64,000 bases of DNA from a bacterium (GCA_040755755.1 JBFLZW010000049.1:67007-131006), one strand, 5' to 3'. Positions 46,084 to 55,808 are shown, counted from the stretch's first letter. Translations and numbers: made by a program. Notes: generated by a model not told the origin, from the sequence alone.

Positions 46084-47664
46084 TCAGCCGATGAATTGCT
46101 CAAGCTTGAGTAAAAAGCCGTAGTTGAGCCTGGCAGCAAAATCTGCGACTTCCGGTGACAGGCTGGGCTGCCTGTCTGCAAGCTCACTCAGCTCCTTGAA
46201 TTCATCCCTTACCTGCCGCAGATCCTCCGGCTCCAGAGTGATAAGGCCATGCATGACGATATCGATCGAGGACTCAAGATCGCTGTGCGAATGCAAAAGA
46301 GAGAGCTTTCCATTCCGGGCCATGCCCTCCAGAGAGAGGAGAAAGCCAATCCGGTCAACGGACTGGTCATTCAGCACCCGGCTCAGGTAAGAGGAAATGG
46401 CCTGGAAAAGAAGGTAAGTCTGACCCTGCATCAGGATGGGCTTTGGCCCATAATCCCACCGGGGATATTCCTGACCGTATTTCAAATCACCGGGGGGCGA
46501 AATTCCTGGCAGGAGATAGACTCCTGAGAGAGTTATCCTTGCCTCATGGGACCTGTCTTCCGCTATACTTACAACCTTACCCATCTGGCAGATCAGCGGA
46601 TACCTTTTGAGAGAATCATCCAGGATATTGGCCGGATTCGCGTCAAGGCTTTCAAAGTCGCCGGTCTGAGGTTCAGCGAGAATCACTTCCTGGAAATTAC
46701 TGTCCGGGGAAAAGGAAATCATGGCGTGACCCGAAGGCGGAGGAGCAGAACGTTCCCTCTTCGGAAGGTAGGGAGTCAGGGTGGTGTACAGGACGGCAGG
46801 GATCTTGTTGCAGAGCTTCTTTCTCTCCTCCCTGGTTTTTCCATCGGAGAAAAGAAAACGAAAATAGTGCTCATCTTCCATGTGTACCTCGCCGGGATAG
46901 AGCAGTAAATAGACCCTTTGCGAAAACTGAGAACAGTCGGATTTATCCTTTTCATACCGCCTCCAGTTTCTGTTGTCCGCCGCATACCTGCTGAAGAGGA
47001 ATAAAAAGAAGTTGGTCCTGGCCTCCGTATTGGTGAAACAGGGCCAGATATAGTAATCGGGGTAGAACAGGTCAATTTCCTGATAAGCTGTTTCATACTC
47101 CCTCGTGCGAAAATAATCCGCAGACATACCTCTTCGGTTGAGTACCCTGAGAGCAGCCAGTAAATCTGCCGGTATGTTCTCTTTGGCAGACGCAGACGAA
47201 AGATCGGCCTTCTTCAGGGTGTAGCTATGATCGAGCGTATCGTAGTCGGCAATATCGGCCAGACTGGTTTCAGGAGGGGAATCGCCGGAGATACCGGAAA
47301 TATCCGACTGGTTGACCTGGTTGGGATGATGGGCAAAAGAGCCATCCGGAGGGATCCTTTCTTCTTCTCCCTGGACGCCGGGGCCTCGATGCCGGGGAAG
47401 AGAGAAAAATTTGCGCAGTGCCTCCAGGGTTTGCGGGTCCGGCCTTTGTGCCCTTCGTTCCGGTGATCGTCCGGGCAGTGAATAAGGGCCTGCCCCCTGC
47501 CGGGAAACATCGCCTGTGCCTGGTTGCCTTCCGGCAGCATCCTGGAGAAAATCTTTCTCTCTACTCTTGAGCAGGCTCAAGAGAGTGAATGAAGCGCCCG
47601 CTCCCAGGAAGAACAGAAGGCTGATTAATGAAATCAGTCCGTGCCGCTGAGGATGGTTCGTCAC
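46084..47664 (-). CDS. Secreted or membrane-anchored protein of unknown function
   Basis: The 526-residue protein starts at a GTG and has a single N-terminal hydrophobic segment (residues about 9-30), a low-complexity Pro/Arg-rich stretch to about residue 130, then a globular part. A cysteine in KSDCSQFSQRVYLL and a histidine in SGHAMISF could be a papain-like or NlpC/P60-like dyad, but no recognised domain is clear. It has no operon partners. Confidence 0.5.
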   Translation of the reverse strand: MTNHPQRHGLISLISLLFFLGAGASFTLLSLLKSREKDFLQDAAGRQPGTGDVSRQGAGPYSLPGRSPERRAQRPDPQTLEALRKFFSLPRHRGPGVQGEEERIPPDGSFAHHPNQVNQSDISGISGDSPPETSLADIADYDTLDHSYTLKKADLSSASAKENIPADLLAALRVLNRRGMSADYFRTREYETAYQEIDLFYPDYYIWPCFTNTEARTNFFLFLFSRYAADNRNWRRYEKDKSDCSQFSQRVYLLLYPGEVHMEDEHYFRFLFSDGKTREERKKLCNKIPAVLYTTLTPYLPKRERSAPPPSGHAMISFSPDSNFQEVILAEPQTGDFESLDANPANILDDSLKRYPLICQMGKVVSIAEDRSHEARITLSGVYLLPGISPPGDLKYGQEYPRWDYGPKPILMQGQTYLLFQAISSYLSRVLNDQSVDRIGFLLSLEGMARNGKLSLLHSHSDLESSIDIVMHGLITLEPEDLRQVRDEFKELSELADRQPSLSPEVADFAARLNYGFLLKLEQFIG

Positions 47665-47888
47665 TTGACTCCTCGTCCTGTTTGCCCTGTTTTAACTCGA
47701 CGACCTGCCGAAAAATATGGTCACTGTTACCAGATAGTAATATATAGAGCAACTATTGTCAACTCCTCAATCCGGCGACAAATCACCGATTTATTGAGAA
47801 GGATAACAACTATGCCGCCAGGTTTTCGTACCTGCGCGGGTGCCGATTTTCATTATTACGCCGGGCAAGGGGAATTGAAACAATAGTT

Positions 47889-48395
47889 ATGGAAGAGCCA
47901 GTCAGGAAGCTGATCGAGGGGATCGTGTTCTTTATACCCAGAGCTTTGACGAGCCTGCTTATTTTCCTCCTGTTTTTGCTTGCCAGCACTATAGCTGCCA
48001 GAATCATTGGCCGGATTTGCCGGAAAAGTAATTTCAGGAAGGACATTCTCATCCTGATACAGAGAATAACCAAAATCGCCTTGCTGGGTTTCGGAGCAGT
48101 CACCGCCCTTGGAACGGCAGGTATCGATATCTCTGCTTTAGTTGCCGGTCTGGGGCTTACGGGTTTTGCCCTCGGATTTGCCTTCAGGGATATTCTGTCC
48201 AATCTCCTGGCAGGAGTGTTGATTATCATTTTTGCCCCTTTTCATCAACATGACCACATTTCGGTGGCCGGCCTCGAGGGGACAGTGATTGAAATTGACC
48301 TTCGATACACGACCCTGGAGGCCGAAAATCGCAAGATTCTCATACCGAACTCCACGCTTTTCACCAATGCGATCATCGTCATGGGGAGTCAATAG
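47889..48395 (+). CDS. Short MscS-family mechanosensitive channel
   Basis: The 168-residue protein has two to three membrane helices and the pore-lining TM3-like segment GLTGFALGFAFRDILSN, followed by a beta domain (VAGLEGTVIEIDLRYTTL) and PNSTLFTNAI. It stops there, without the usual C-terminal alpha-beta domain, so it is shorter than typical 280-residue MscS. It may still gate ion flow under membrane tension. Confidence 0.85.
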   Translation: MEEPVRKLIEGIVFFIPRALTSLLIFLLFLLASTIAARIIGRICRKSNFRKDILILIQRITKIALLGFGAVTALGTAGIDISALVAGLGLTGFALGFAFRDILSNLLAGVLIIIFAPFHQHDHISVAGLEGTVIEIDLRYTTLEAENRKILIPNSTLFTNAIIVMGSQ

Positions 48396-48561
48396 GGAGA
48401 AGATATATTACCAGACACATTTTACTGGATATCTATTTCCTATTTTTCTTACGGATTTCTTGCTAATTTTTAACTGATTTTTGCCGAAAAGTATCTACCC
48501 GATTTTAGCCTATTCATCGAGGAGAGAAAAGAACACAACTTGAATAATAAGGAGAAGAAAG

Positions 48562-49158
48562 ATGGCCTTACGGAAACAGGCAACCGACCTTTGTGTCTAT
48601 CAAATAAAAGTAACCCTCATGGACATCGAGCCGCCTATCTGGAGGCGGGTCCAGATTACCAGTGATACCACTCTCAAGAAGCTCCATGAGATCCTGCAGG
48701 CAGTGATGGGCTGGACCAATTCTCATCTCCATCAGTTTATTATCGGAGGAAAATATTATGCCGAACCCGATCCTGAGTATGATCCTGAAGTAAAAAACGA
48801 AAAGATGATAAGATTAAGCCAGGTCATTTCCGGGGTAAATGACAGGTCTATCTATGAGTACGATTTCGGCGACAATTGGGAGCACGAGCTTCTGGTCGAA
48901 GAGGTTCTGCCCGTATCCGATGGGGTGAGATACCCTGTCTGCCTCGATGGCCAGCGGGCTTGTCCGCCGGAAGATTGCGGAGGTATCCAGGAGTATAAAC
49001 GTTTTCTGGAAGCCATTCTGAACCCGGACCATCCTGAGCATGATGAGATGCTTGACTGGGTAGGAGGGTCTTTTGATCCGGAGGCTTTTGACCTGAATGA
49101 AGTCGGTCGAAAAATTGAAAATATGCTTCTCAAGGATTCGGGAATCAATAAGCTGTAA
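48562..49158 (+). CDS. pRiA4b ORF-3-like protein
   Basis: The 198-residue protein matches the pRiA4b ORF-3 domain (PF07929): IEPPIWRRVQI, then LHEILQAVMGWTNSHLHQF, then YEYDFGDNWEHELLVE and CPPEDCGG. The family occurs on plasmids, in mobile elements and in many chromosomes; its role is unknown. An AAGGAGAAG site precedes the start. No transposase is adjacent. Confidence 0.9.
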   Translation: MALRKQATDLCVYQIKVTLMDIEPPIWRRVQITSDTTLKKLHEILQAVMGWTNSHLHQFIIGGKYYAEPDPEYDPEVKNEKMIRLSQVISGVNDRSIYEYDFGDNWEHELLVEEVLPVSDGVRYPVCLDGQRACPPEDCGGIQEYKRFLEAILNPDHPEHDEMLDWVGGSFDPEAFDLNEVGRKIENMLLKDSGINKL

Positions 49159-49226
49159 GGTTATCATCCTCATTTGGCTTACTCGAAATACCGCTCGGCG
49201 AAAAAAAGCTCCACCCCCTCCATTTG

Positions 49227-49279
49227 CTCACCTCTTTGGGGCTCTGGGAAGAAGTCTTAGAGCCCCTGTGGCAGGTGAG
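49227..49279. repeat. Interrupted inverted repeat, possible terminator
   Basis: CTCACCT/AGGTGAG (outer) and GGGGCTCT/AGAGCCCC (inner) form a two-tier stem between the convergent pRiA4b-like and PHP-type genes. Confidence 0.55.
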
Positions 49280-49335
49280 GGGCATCATCTTATGCAGATT
49301 ATGCAGAAAGCTTAAGGTATAACCCACCGGCAAGA

Positions 49336-51000
49336 TCAGGAAGGCGGAAAGCCTGATGCGGCATGAACGTCCACAAAGATGGCATTGGAGTAAAACCACA
49401 GGTCTGCCCAGGCGTCTTCGGGGCTGTTGGAGGAGAGGTCTCTCAAGCTGTCACGCAGCGGATTTCCTTCCTCATCTGTTTTATCCGTGATGCCCAGGCC
49501 GAGATTTGTGCCTCTCAGCCGAAAGTACCTGTCTTTGTCGATATTATCCAGTGAGTATTCGATCGTCTTCCAGCCTGTCTTATCTTCTTTCCAGTCTGAT
49601 TTCGAAAACCGGGCTATCACCCGGGCACTCCGGTTCGTGGCTCTGCAATAGGCGCTCCTGTCCTGTGGATCGATCCTGCCGGTCACATCACCGGCGATCA
49701 AATCGATGTGGTCAACCCGCACAGGATCGTTATGATGGTTGAACGCCGGGCTCCTGAACCGGATAGTGACCAGCAGCCTGTCACCTTGAGCAGCTTTCAG
49801 TGTCTGGCCCATGAAGGCAAGACCGCCGCGGCCTTGCAGGTTAAAATCAAGCCCATCGATGAGATCTCCCAGGACGCAGAAGGAATTGCCTGATCTCAGG
49901 CCATCGACGAGCTCCTCGAGTGAATACCGGTTATCGTCGTTTCTGTCCTGGACAAAGGTATAGTTCCTGGCATATTCACCCGGCCAGAATCCCCTGGTGG
50001 TGTTATGAAAGTCCGAGTTGGCAAAGACCGACCAGACACGGCCTTCGCCCAAGAGCGCATCCCACAGCCCGCCTACCTGGGCTGTATACCAGCCTGCTCC
50101 TCCGTAGGTTCCGTCTCCGTCGGACTGAATACTGTAATCGCCGCGTATCGCTGCCTTCTGATGACCGGGAATGCCTTCAAAGCCGAAGGCCACATCCGGG
50201 GCTGCATTATTGAGATCGCGAAAATGAGCAATGTCATAGCTGCGAAGGCGCTCAGGGTGAGCGGGAATAAGCCAGCTCGTGTGCGGGTAGTTGGCCTGAA
50301 GCCAGGCAGCAGCAGCTACAGCGTCCCGATGGCCATGCTCTCTGGAGCACAGAATCTGCAAGGGCGAGCCGCTGCCATTCCGCTTGGGCAGACCACGGCT
50401 GGTATCCTGATCCTGGTGATCGAACATATACTCAAAATCGCTGATCGCCTGGCCATCACTGCTGATTATGCCCACCAGACAGTGTTCATGGCCGGGGATG
50501 TTCCACTCAAGGCCCGAAGCTATCAGTTTATCCGGATAGGCGGCCCGCAAGGCCAGGATCTTTGGATAGGCATAATCCCTGAGATTTTGCCATCGCCACA
50601 TGAGCCGGTGACCATCACTGAATGTCGGATCACCCAGGAAAAGAACCCCCAGGCTGGGATCATCCCAGTATATCTTATCCTCATTCCACCTGGAAGTGCC
50701 ACCATGCTCGGAGTTGGCCTGCCAGTCCAGGCCGAAGTGGAAGCCCTTCGATATAACCTCATTTATGCTGAAGCTGCCATCCGTATACAAGGTATGTTGG
50801 TGAAAATCACCGGCCATCCACCGGCCATTGTGTTGAGTCACCTGCTTTTGCCTCTTTTCAGCCGGACGTTGTCCCTGTGCCGAAGAAGCGGTCAGAGTGG
50901 ATCCTGCCAAAGGAATAGCAGGAAGCATGAGGAGTGCCCCAAGGGAAAAGAGGATGATTCTTCTCAAAGCCATGAAGTTTCTTTTCTGATGAGAGTGCAT
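49336..51000 (-). CDS. Exported PHP-type metal-dependent hydrolase-like protein
   Basis: The 554-residue protein has a leader (hydrophobic core IILFSLGALLMLPAIPLAG) and a PHP-like catalytic domain. GDFHQHTLYTDG, NSEHGG, GLEWNIPGHEHC and NSDFHN supply the expected His/Asp metal ligands. Family members cleave phosphoesters in DNA or small molecules, but this secreted form is not assigned. An internal ATG at 50973 is an alternative start. It is convergent with the pRiA4b-like gene. Confidence 0.75.
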   Translation of the reverse strand: MHSHQKRNFMALRRIILFSLGALLMLPAIPLAGSTLTASSAQGQRPAEKRQKQVTQHNGRWMAGDFHQHTLYTDGSFSINEVISKGFHFGLDWQANSEHGGTSRWNEDKIYWDDPSLGVLFLGDPTFSDGHRLMWRWQNLRDYAYPKILALRAAYPDKLIASGLEWNIPGHEHCLVGIISSDGQAISDFEYMFDHQDQDTSRGLPKRNGSGSPLQILCSREHGHRDAVAAAAWLQANYPHTSWLIPAHPERLRSYDIAHFRDLNNAAPDVAFGFEGIPGHQKAAIRGDYSIQSDGDGTYGGAGWYTAQVGGLWDALLGEGRVWSVFANSDFHNTTRGFWPGEYARNYTFVQDRNDDNRYSLEELVDGLRSGNSFCVLGDLIDGLDFNLQGRGGLAFMGQTLKAAQGDRLLVTIRFRSPAFNHHNDPVRVDHIDLIAGDVTGRIDPQDRSAYCRATNRSARVIARFSKSDWKEDKTGWKTIEYSLDNIDKDRYFRLRGTNLGLGITDKTDEEGNPLRDSLRDLSSNSPEDAWADLWFYSNAIFVDVHAASGFPPS

Positions 51001-51308
51001 TACCGGTATTTTGTCCTTTCTTTCCTATTGCTTTCCCCATATGAAAGCCAGACCAGTTTCGCCAGGGTGATGGGAACTGCTTTGATGGTTCAGTCAGTTC
51101 AATACCTACTGATGTATAAACTAAAAATGTTAGGAATTTATGAGCCGTTATCGATGACTTTAGCACGCGATGTAAAATGTCTGGAAAATTTTTGAAATTT
51201 TCCACAACATAGGGTAAACTATATCATATATTATACTATACTATACTTCTTATCGGTGAGAGATCCAATTTTGGGTCAACCTGGATGATACCTTGGGGAG
51301 AGTAAAAA
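51001..51308. other. AT-rich divergent intergenic region
   Basis: No gene is seen. Positions 51225-51260 are a run of TATAC/TATAT repeats next to the gene at 51309. A candidate promoter is listed at 51192. Confidence 0.5.
51192..51220 (+). promoter_or_regulatory. Candidate promoter
   Basis: TTGAAA and TAAACT are spaced by 17 bases, 89 bp before the gene at 51309. The -10 box is weak, and the region is AT-rich, so chance matches are likely. Confidence 0.3.
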
Positions 51309-51713
51309 ATGCAACTGAAAGTGAATAATGGAATAGCAAAAAGGATTATTCAGTATGAATTTCTTGGATTTGGGGTTGCCATGATTCTCTTATGGCTCGA
51401 TGAAATATTCGATCTTCCCCATGTCTGCGGCGGCCCGCCGACACCCATAAACTGGCAGGAATGTCTTTTGGAAACGCTGTACGTTGTTGCGTTAGCCATA
51501 CCCGTAATCCTGGCGACAAAACGATTTTTGGCAAGGATTAAATACCTGGAAGGCTTTATCCGCGTCTGTTCATTTTGTAAAAAGGTCCGGGTGGGCAATG
51601 AATGGATTCCCATTGAACGATTCCTTCAGAATCATTATTCCGAGACGGAATTTTCCCACGGTTTGTGCGCTGCATGCATGGAAAAGCACTATGGTATATC
51701 TGCAGATGACTAA
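51309..51713 (+). CDS. Two-helix membrane protein with C-terminal zinc-ribbon-like motif
   Basis: The 134-residue protein has two membrane helices (residues about 15-32 and 55-75) and a C-terminal domain with CSFCKKV and SHGLCAACMEKHY, two CxxC pairs. The same domain is often found at the ends of hybrid kinases and regulators. Here it is joined to membrane helices only. It probably binds zinc; its function is unknown. Confidence 0.7.
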   Translation: MQLKVNNGIAKRIIQYEFLGFGVAMILLWLDEIFDLPHVCGGPPTPINWQECLLETLYVVALAIPVILATKRFLARIKYLEGFIRVCSFCKKVRVGNEWIPIERFLQNHYSETEFSHGLCAACMEKHYGISADD

Positions 51714-51833
51714 CGCCGGGGCATTCTCATCACTCGATCTCCCGTATCTTTTTGGGGAGAACTGAGCATATTCCTGTCTCGTGAGGAAACATCCTCATGA
51801 ACGAAATGGCGAGGGATATGATAGTGTCAAGGG

Positions 51834-52106
51834 TCAGGGCAACCCCCGTTCGATATCCCGTAACCATATAATCAGGGCTTGAGCGGCTTCTGATTGATTC
51901 GAATAGCTCCAATCCCCACTGACTTGTAATTCGATCTTTTTCTCTGTGCCGGTAACAGGATCAATTTGATAGCAGGAATACGACTTCTCACCCATATCGT
52001 AGCCGGTATTCCTCTTTTCAGAGGCAGGTCCTTGAGCTGCCTGTTCAATGAGTCTCTTTTTCTCTGCCAGGAGGGCCGGGGCGATAGTTTTGAACTGAAT
52101 AGTCAA
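51834..52106 (-). CDS. Possible small 90-residue hypothetical protein
   Basis: The frame begins at TTG with weak ribosome-binding signal (GGAATAATAT) and gives a globular-looking protein with GDWSYSNQSEAAQALI and a C-terminal helix WLRDIERGL. No family is recognised. The unusual start lowers the confidence. Confidence 0.35.
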   Translation of the reverse strand: MTIQFKTIAPALLAEKKRLIEQAAQGPASEKRNTGYDMGEKSYSCYQIDPVTGTEKKIELQVSGDWSYSNQSEAAQALIIWLRDIERGLP

Positions 52107-52384
52107 ATATTATTCCATCATTCAGGCGTTTCCCCTGCCGGCTGTCTTTCCCATCTCCCAAGTCCCCTCTTTTAATCCCTTTGTATCTTAAGTATATCAA
52201 ATTAATAAAATAAAAATATTAGAATATAGCGGTATTTTCCCTCGAAACAGTCGATATACAGAGTAGCCAATGACACTGTCCTCAGGGTGACAACCTGTTA
52301 TGTCCAAATATTTTAAGTATTTATTGAATTATATTTAATATCAATAATATCCCTCAGACAGACTTTTAAAATAGGGTAGATTTT

Positions 52385-52486
52385 ATGGGCGGGATTCTTC
52401 CTCCCGATAATGAGAAAGGAGGTGATCCATTCGATTTAGCGATAAAAATAAATGATATGAAGGCCAACCCTGAATTACAAGTATAG
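52385..52486 (+). CDS. Possible 33-residue small open frame
   Basis: ATG 52385, with AGGG eight bases upstream, opens a 33-residue frame (MGGILPPDNEKGGDPFDLA...) that ends 86 bp before the dihaem protein gene. A 17-base stretch (52413-52429) inside it equals the complement of the 16S rRNA 3' end. No homologue is recognised. Confidence 0.3.
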   Translation: MGGILPPDNEKGGDPFDLAIKINDMKANPELQV

Positions 52487-52572
52487 TATTCTTGATCTAC
52501 AGGAGGGACATAAGAAAAGGAGCACTTAGAGATGTGATTATCTCGTATATTTTTCTTGAGGAGACATGTCTT

Positions 52573-54810
52573 ATGAAAAGGAAAGTGTTCGCAGTACACG
52601 ATGTAAGAGGGTTATTAGCAGTAGCTCTTGTTTTCATTCTGCTTATGCCAAGCCTGGCATGGTCAGTAGAGCCTCCCCCATCTCTGAAGACAGTGCCGCT
52701 TCCGGAGATTCCCAATCTCGATCAATTCATAAAAGACCAAAATGCTGCCATCCAGTTAGGTAAGGCATTATTCTGGGACATACAACTGGGAAGTGATGGT
52801 CAGGCCTGTGCAAGTTGCCATTTCCAGGCTGGGGCAGATCCACGGATCAAGAATCAGATTACTCCAGGGCTTCCTGATGCGCGATTTCCCGGCGGGGATA
52901 CTAACTTTGGTAATAATCCGGTTACCGGGAATAGAGATTACCCGCAATTTAGCCCAAACTATACCCTGAAAGCAGAGGATTTTCCTCTCACCAAACTGGC
53001 TGATCCGGATGATCCTAACTCCATCATTGCCGACACCAACGATGTCATCTCCTCCCTGGGAGTTTTTTTGGCCAAGTTCTTGTCAACAATTCCATTTTCT
53101 TCGAAAGAAAAAAATATTCCTCAAAATGATCCGGTTTTCAGTGTCGGCTGTAAAAATGTACGGCGAGTAGAGCCAAGAAATACACCTACTGTCATCAATG
53201 CAGCCTTTAATTTCACTAACTTCTGGGATGGAAGAGCCAATAATATCTTTAATGGGGTAAATCCCTTTGGGGCTTCAGACCAGAAAGCCAGGATTTATGT
53301 GAATAACAACGGAAAACTTCAGCAGGAAATCGTTCGGCTGCAAAACTCAAGCCTGGCTTCTCAGGCAGTTGGACCACCGTTAAGCGTGTTTGAGATGTCC
53401 TTCCAGGGCCGTGAATTTGCAAATATCGGCAGGAAGATGCTCTCACTCACGCCTCTTGGAAAACAAATGGTTCATCCGGAAGACAGTGTGCTGGGGCCTC
53501 TTTCCAGGGCCAGATTGGATGCCTGGGGAAGACTTGTTGGAAATCCTGGCCTCACTGTTTCCTATGCTACTTTGATCAAGAAAGCCTTCTATAATAAATA
53601 CTGGGATTCAACCCAACCGATTACCCTGGAAGAATATATCTACCAAAACCCGGATGTAGTACGATCGATGAGATCTCCGCTCAGCATAGGCACTGGCTCA
53701 ATTGGAAGGGGTACACAGAAAGCAGCGTTGAGGAATTCCCTTGACCTCGGCATCGGTTCAATGGAATGGGGATCACGAGGAGCCTCCCTGGGGAGCTACG
53801 CAGTTTTGGGTATCGGCAGCACTCTAGGCAGGAATTCACTTCCATCGCTTTCTGGAGATAAGTTCACCCAGATGGAAGCCAACTTTTCTCTCTTCTTCGG
53901 GCTTGCCATTCTCATGTACGAACGCACTCTTATAGCCGATGACACTCTCTATGATCAGTATCGGGAAGGGAGAGCCGAATTGACTCCATTGCAGCTTGAG
54001 GGATTGGATATCTTCCTGAATAAGGGTAAATGCATCAATTGTCATGGCGGTGCTGAATTCACGAACGCCTCTGTCAGCAACACCAAAGATAGCCCTATTG
54101 AACGGATGTTTATGGCGGTTGGTGAAGCTTTTTATGACGACGGCTTCTATAATATCGGTGTCAGGCCAACCCTTGAGGATAGTGGAAGGGGGGGAAATGA
54201 TCCCTTTGCCTCTCCTCTCTCATTCTCACGGCTTGCGTTTCTGAAACGGGGAATAAATCCGCCTCCCGGTCTGCAAAGTCCTGTGCGGCAGATCGTGGGC
54301 GATTTCGGTGACTTTATCCCGGACCTTCCGTGTCCAATCCCCTGCGATCTCAACAGGGTAGCTGTAGATGGCGCCTTTAAGACACCGAGCGTGCGGACTG
54401 CAGAGCTTACCGGGCCTTATTTCCACAATGGAGGAAAGGCAACCTTGCGCCAGGTGGTTGACTTCTACGACCGGGGAGGAGATTTTGCCAGATTCAACAT
54501 TCTCAACCTCGATCCTGATATTCAAGAGCTTAATCTGACCGAGCAGGAAAAAGAGGCTCTGGTGGCCTTTATGCTCACCCTTACCGACGAGCGCGTTAAG
54601 TTCCAAAAGGCACCTTTCGATCATCCCCAGCTTTTTGTTTCTAATGGACAAAAAGGAGACGGGGAAAAGGTTATAGGTAATTCCGACAGGTATACCCGTC
54701 TCGGTTTCATGGAATCTGATATTATCCTGGAGATTCCTGCAGTAGGAAAAAATGGCAGCAGCGAACCAATTCAGCGATTCCTGAACCTGAATCCTTTTCA
54801 ACCCGAATAA
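52573..54810 (+). CDS. Long dihaem cytochrome c peroxidase-like (MauG/CcpA type) protein
   Basis: The 745-residue secreted protein has a leader (core LLAVALVFILLMPSLAWS) and two haem sites, CASCH near residue 80 and CINCH near residue 487, in the order of bacterial cytochrome c peroxidases and MauG. Usual members have about 330-400 residues. Between them lie a long N-terminal extension of the second domain and a Gly/Ser-rich segment (residues about 375-420). GAGGAG precedes ATG 52573. It likely handles peroxide or oxidises a substrate in the periplasm. Confidence 0.8.
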   Translation: MKRKVFAVHDVRGLLAVALVFILLMPSLAWSVEPPPSLKTVPLPEIPNLDQFIKDQNAAIQLGKALFWDIQLGSDGQACASCHFQAGADPRIKNQITPGLPDARFPGGDTNFGNNPVTGNRDYPQFSPNYTLKAEDFPLTKLADPDDPNSIIADTNDVISSLGVFLAKFLSTIPFSSKEKNIPQNDPVFSVGCKNVRRVEPRNTPTVINAAFNFTNFWDGRANNIFNGVNPFGASDQKARIYVNNNGKLQQEIVRLQNSSLASQAVGPPLSVFEMSFQGREFANIGRKMLSLTPLGKQMVHPEDSVLGPLSRARLDAWGRLVGNPGLTVSYATLIKKAFYNKYWDSTQPITLEEYIYQNPDVVRSMRSPLSIGTGSIGRGTQKAALRNSLDLGIGSMEWGSRGASLGSYAVLGIGSTLGRNSLPSLSGDKFTQMEANFSLFFGLAILMYERTLIADDTLYDQYREGRAELTPLQLEGLDIFLNKGKCINCHGGAEFTNASVSNTKDSPIERMFMAVGEAFYDDGFYNIGVRPTLEDSGRGGNDPFASPLSFSRLAFLKRGINPPPGLQSPVRQIVGDFGDFIPDLPCPIPCDLNRVAVDGAFKTPSVRTAELTGPYFHNGGKATLRQVVDFYDRGGDFARFNILNLDPDIQELNLTEQEKEALVAFMLTLTDERVKFQKAPFDHPQLFVSNGQKGDGEKVIGNSDRYTRLGFMESDIILEIPAVGKNGSSEPIQRFLNLNPFQPE

Positions 54811-54881
54811 ATTATCAGGTTTTCAGGATGCCCTGAATTGAGCCCAGCACAAGGTTAATACTTCATTCTTGGTGAGTAATA

Positions 54882-54915
54882 CCTGCCTTGCAGGAGTAAT
54901 ATTCTGCAAGGCAGG
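54882..54915. terminator. Bidirectional terminator-like hairpin
   Basis: A perfect 12-bp stem (CCTGCCTTGCAG and its complement) with a ten-base loop lies between convergent genes, 72 bp after the dihaem gene. Confidence 0.65.
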
Positions 54916-54938
54916 CTCTCTTCAAATGAGCCACTATT

Positions 54939-55808
54939 TCAAAACTCCGGGGTATATTCGGCGGAATTCGAATCCAGGTCCTGGAGAAATCCATTCTCAA
55001 AGCCAAGGTCGAGGAAGTATTCTTCAACCTCCCGGTATTCCTCCGGGGTAAGCCGCCGGTTGAGTTCAGGCACTTCGCTGGCCCGATGGACCGGGTAATA
55101 CTGGGACATCAGGGAGATATACCTGTGGGTCCCCAGATTGTCCGCAATCCAGGCGAGGACTTTTTTGCTGTTTTCTACCTGGCCGGGCAGAATCAGGTGA
55201 CGGATAATCACTCCCCGCTGCATGATCCCCTCCTGGTCGAAGACCGGATCACCAACAATTTTCTGCATGGCCGCTATGGCCCGGCAAGCGTGGTGAAAGT
55301 AGTCAGGAAGCCGGGAGAACCTGACCGCCAGATCGTTGTCAGCATATTTAAGGTCCGGGAGAAACACATCCACCAGGCCGGACAACTCCTCAATGACCGA
55401 CTCTTTCTCGTAGCCATTGCTGTTCCAGACAATGGGAAGGTTAATTTCCTGCTTAAGCCGGGGTAGAATCCTCAGCAGGCGGCCTGAGTAGTGGGTGGGC
55501 GAGACCAGGTTAAGGTTATGGACCTTCGATTCTTCGACAAATTGCCTGCACAGTCCGATAAACTCCTCATCAGAGTAGATTCCGCCAGGGGGATTCAGTT
55601 GAGAAATCCGGTAGTTCTGGCAAAAGAGGCAGGCGGCATTGCAATGGGAAAAGAAAACGGTCCCGGAGCCCCGCTGGCCGCTGATGCAGGGCTCTTCCCA
55701 GAAATGGGCCATAATCCGGGTAACTTTCAATTCTGCCGGAGCCTTGCAGATCCCAAGCCGGGACACCCGGTCCACCCGGCATTCAAATGGGCAGCAATCA
55801 CATTTCAT
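54939..55808 (-). CDS. PflX-like radical SAM protein
   Basis: The 289-residue protein resembles the PflA/PflX (COG1313) group. An N-terminal cysteine motif (CDCCPFEC ... LGIC) precedes the radical SAM motif CNAACLFC near residue 56, followed by SPTHYSG and YISLMSQYYP. The target is unknown. It starts 8 bp after the stop of the AlbA_2/ATPase gene, so it is probably the last gene of a six-gene unit. Confidence 0.85.
   Translation of the reverse strand: MKCDCCPFECRVDRVSRLGICKAPAELKVTRIMAHFWEEPCISGQRGSGTVFFSHCNAACLFCQNYRISQLNPPGGIYSDEEFIGLCRQFVEESKVHNLNLVSPTHYSGRLLRILPRLKQEINLPIVWNSNGYEKESVIEELSGLVDVFLPDLKYADNDLAVRFSRLPDYFHHACRAIAAMQKIVGDPVFDQEGIMQRGVIIRHLILPGQVENSKKVLAWIADNLGTHRYISLMSQYYPVHRASEVPELNRRLTPEEYREVEEYFLDLGFENGFLQDLDSNSAEYTPEF

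Noticed and set aside
48562-49158. pRiA4b ORF-3-like gene as a mobile-element marker
   Set aside because: No transposase, integrase or target-site repeats are adjacent, and the family is common in chromosomes.
52413-52429. Match to the 16S rRNA end as a fragment of an rRNA gene
   Set aside because: Only 17 bases match; no other 16S sequence surrounds it, and coding of EKGGDP explains it.
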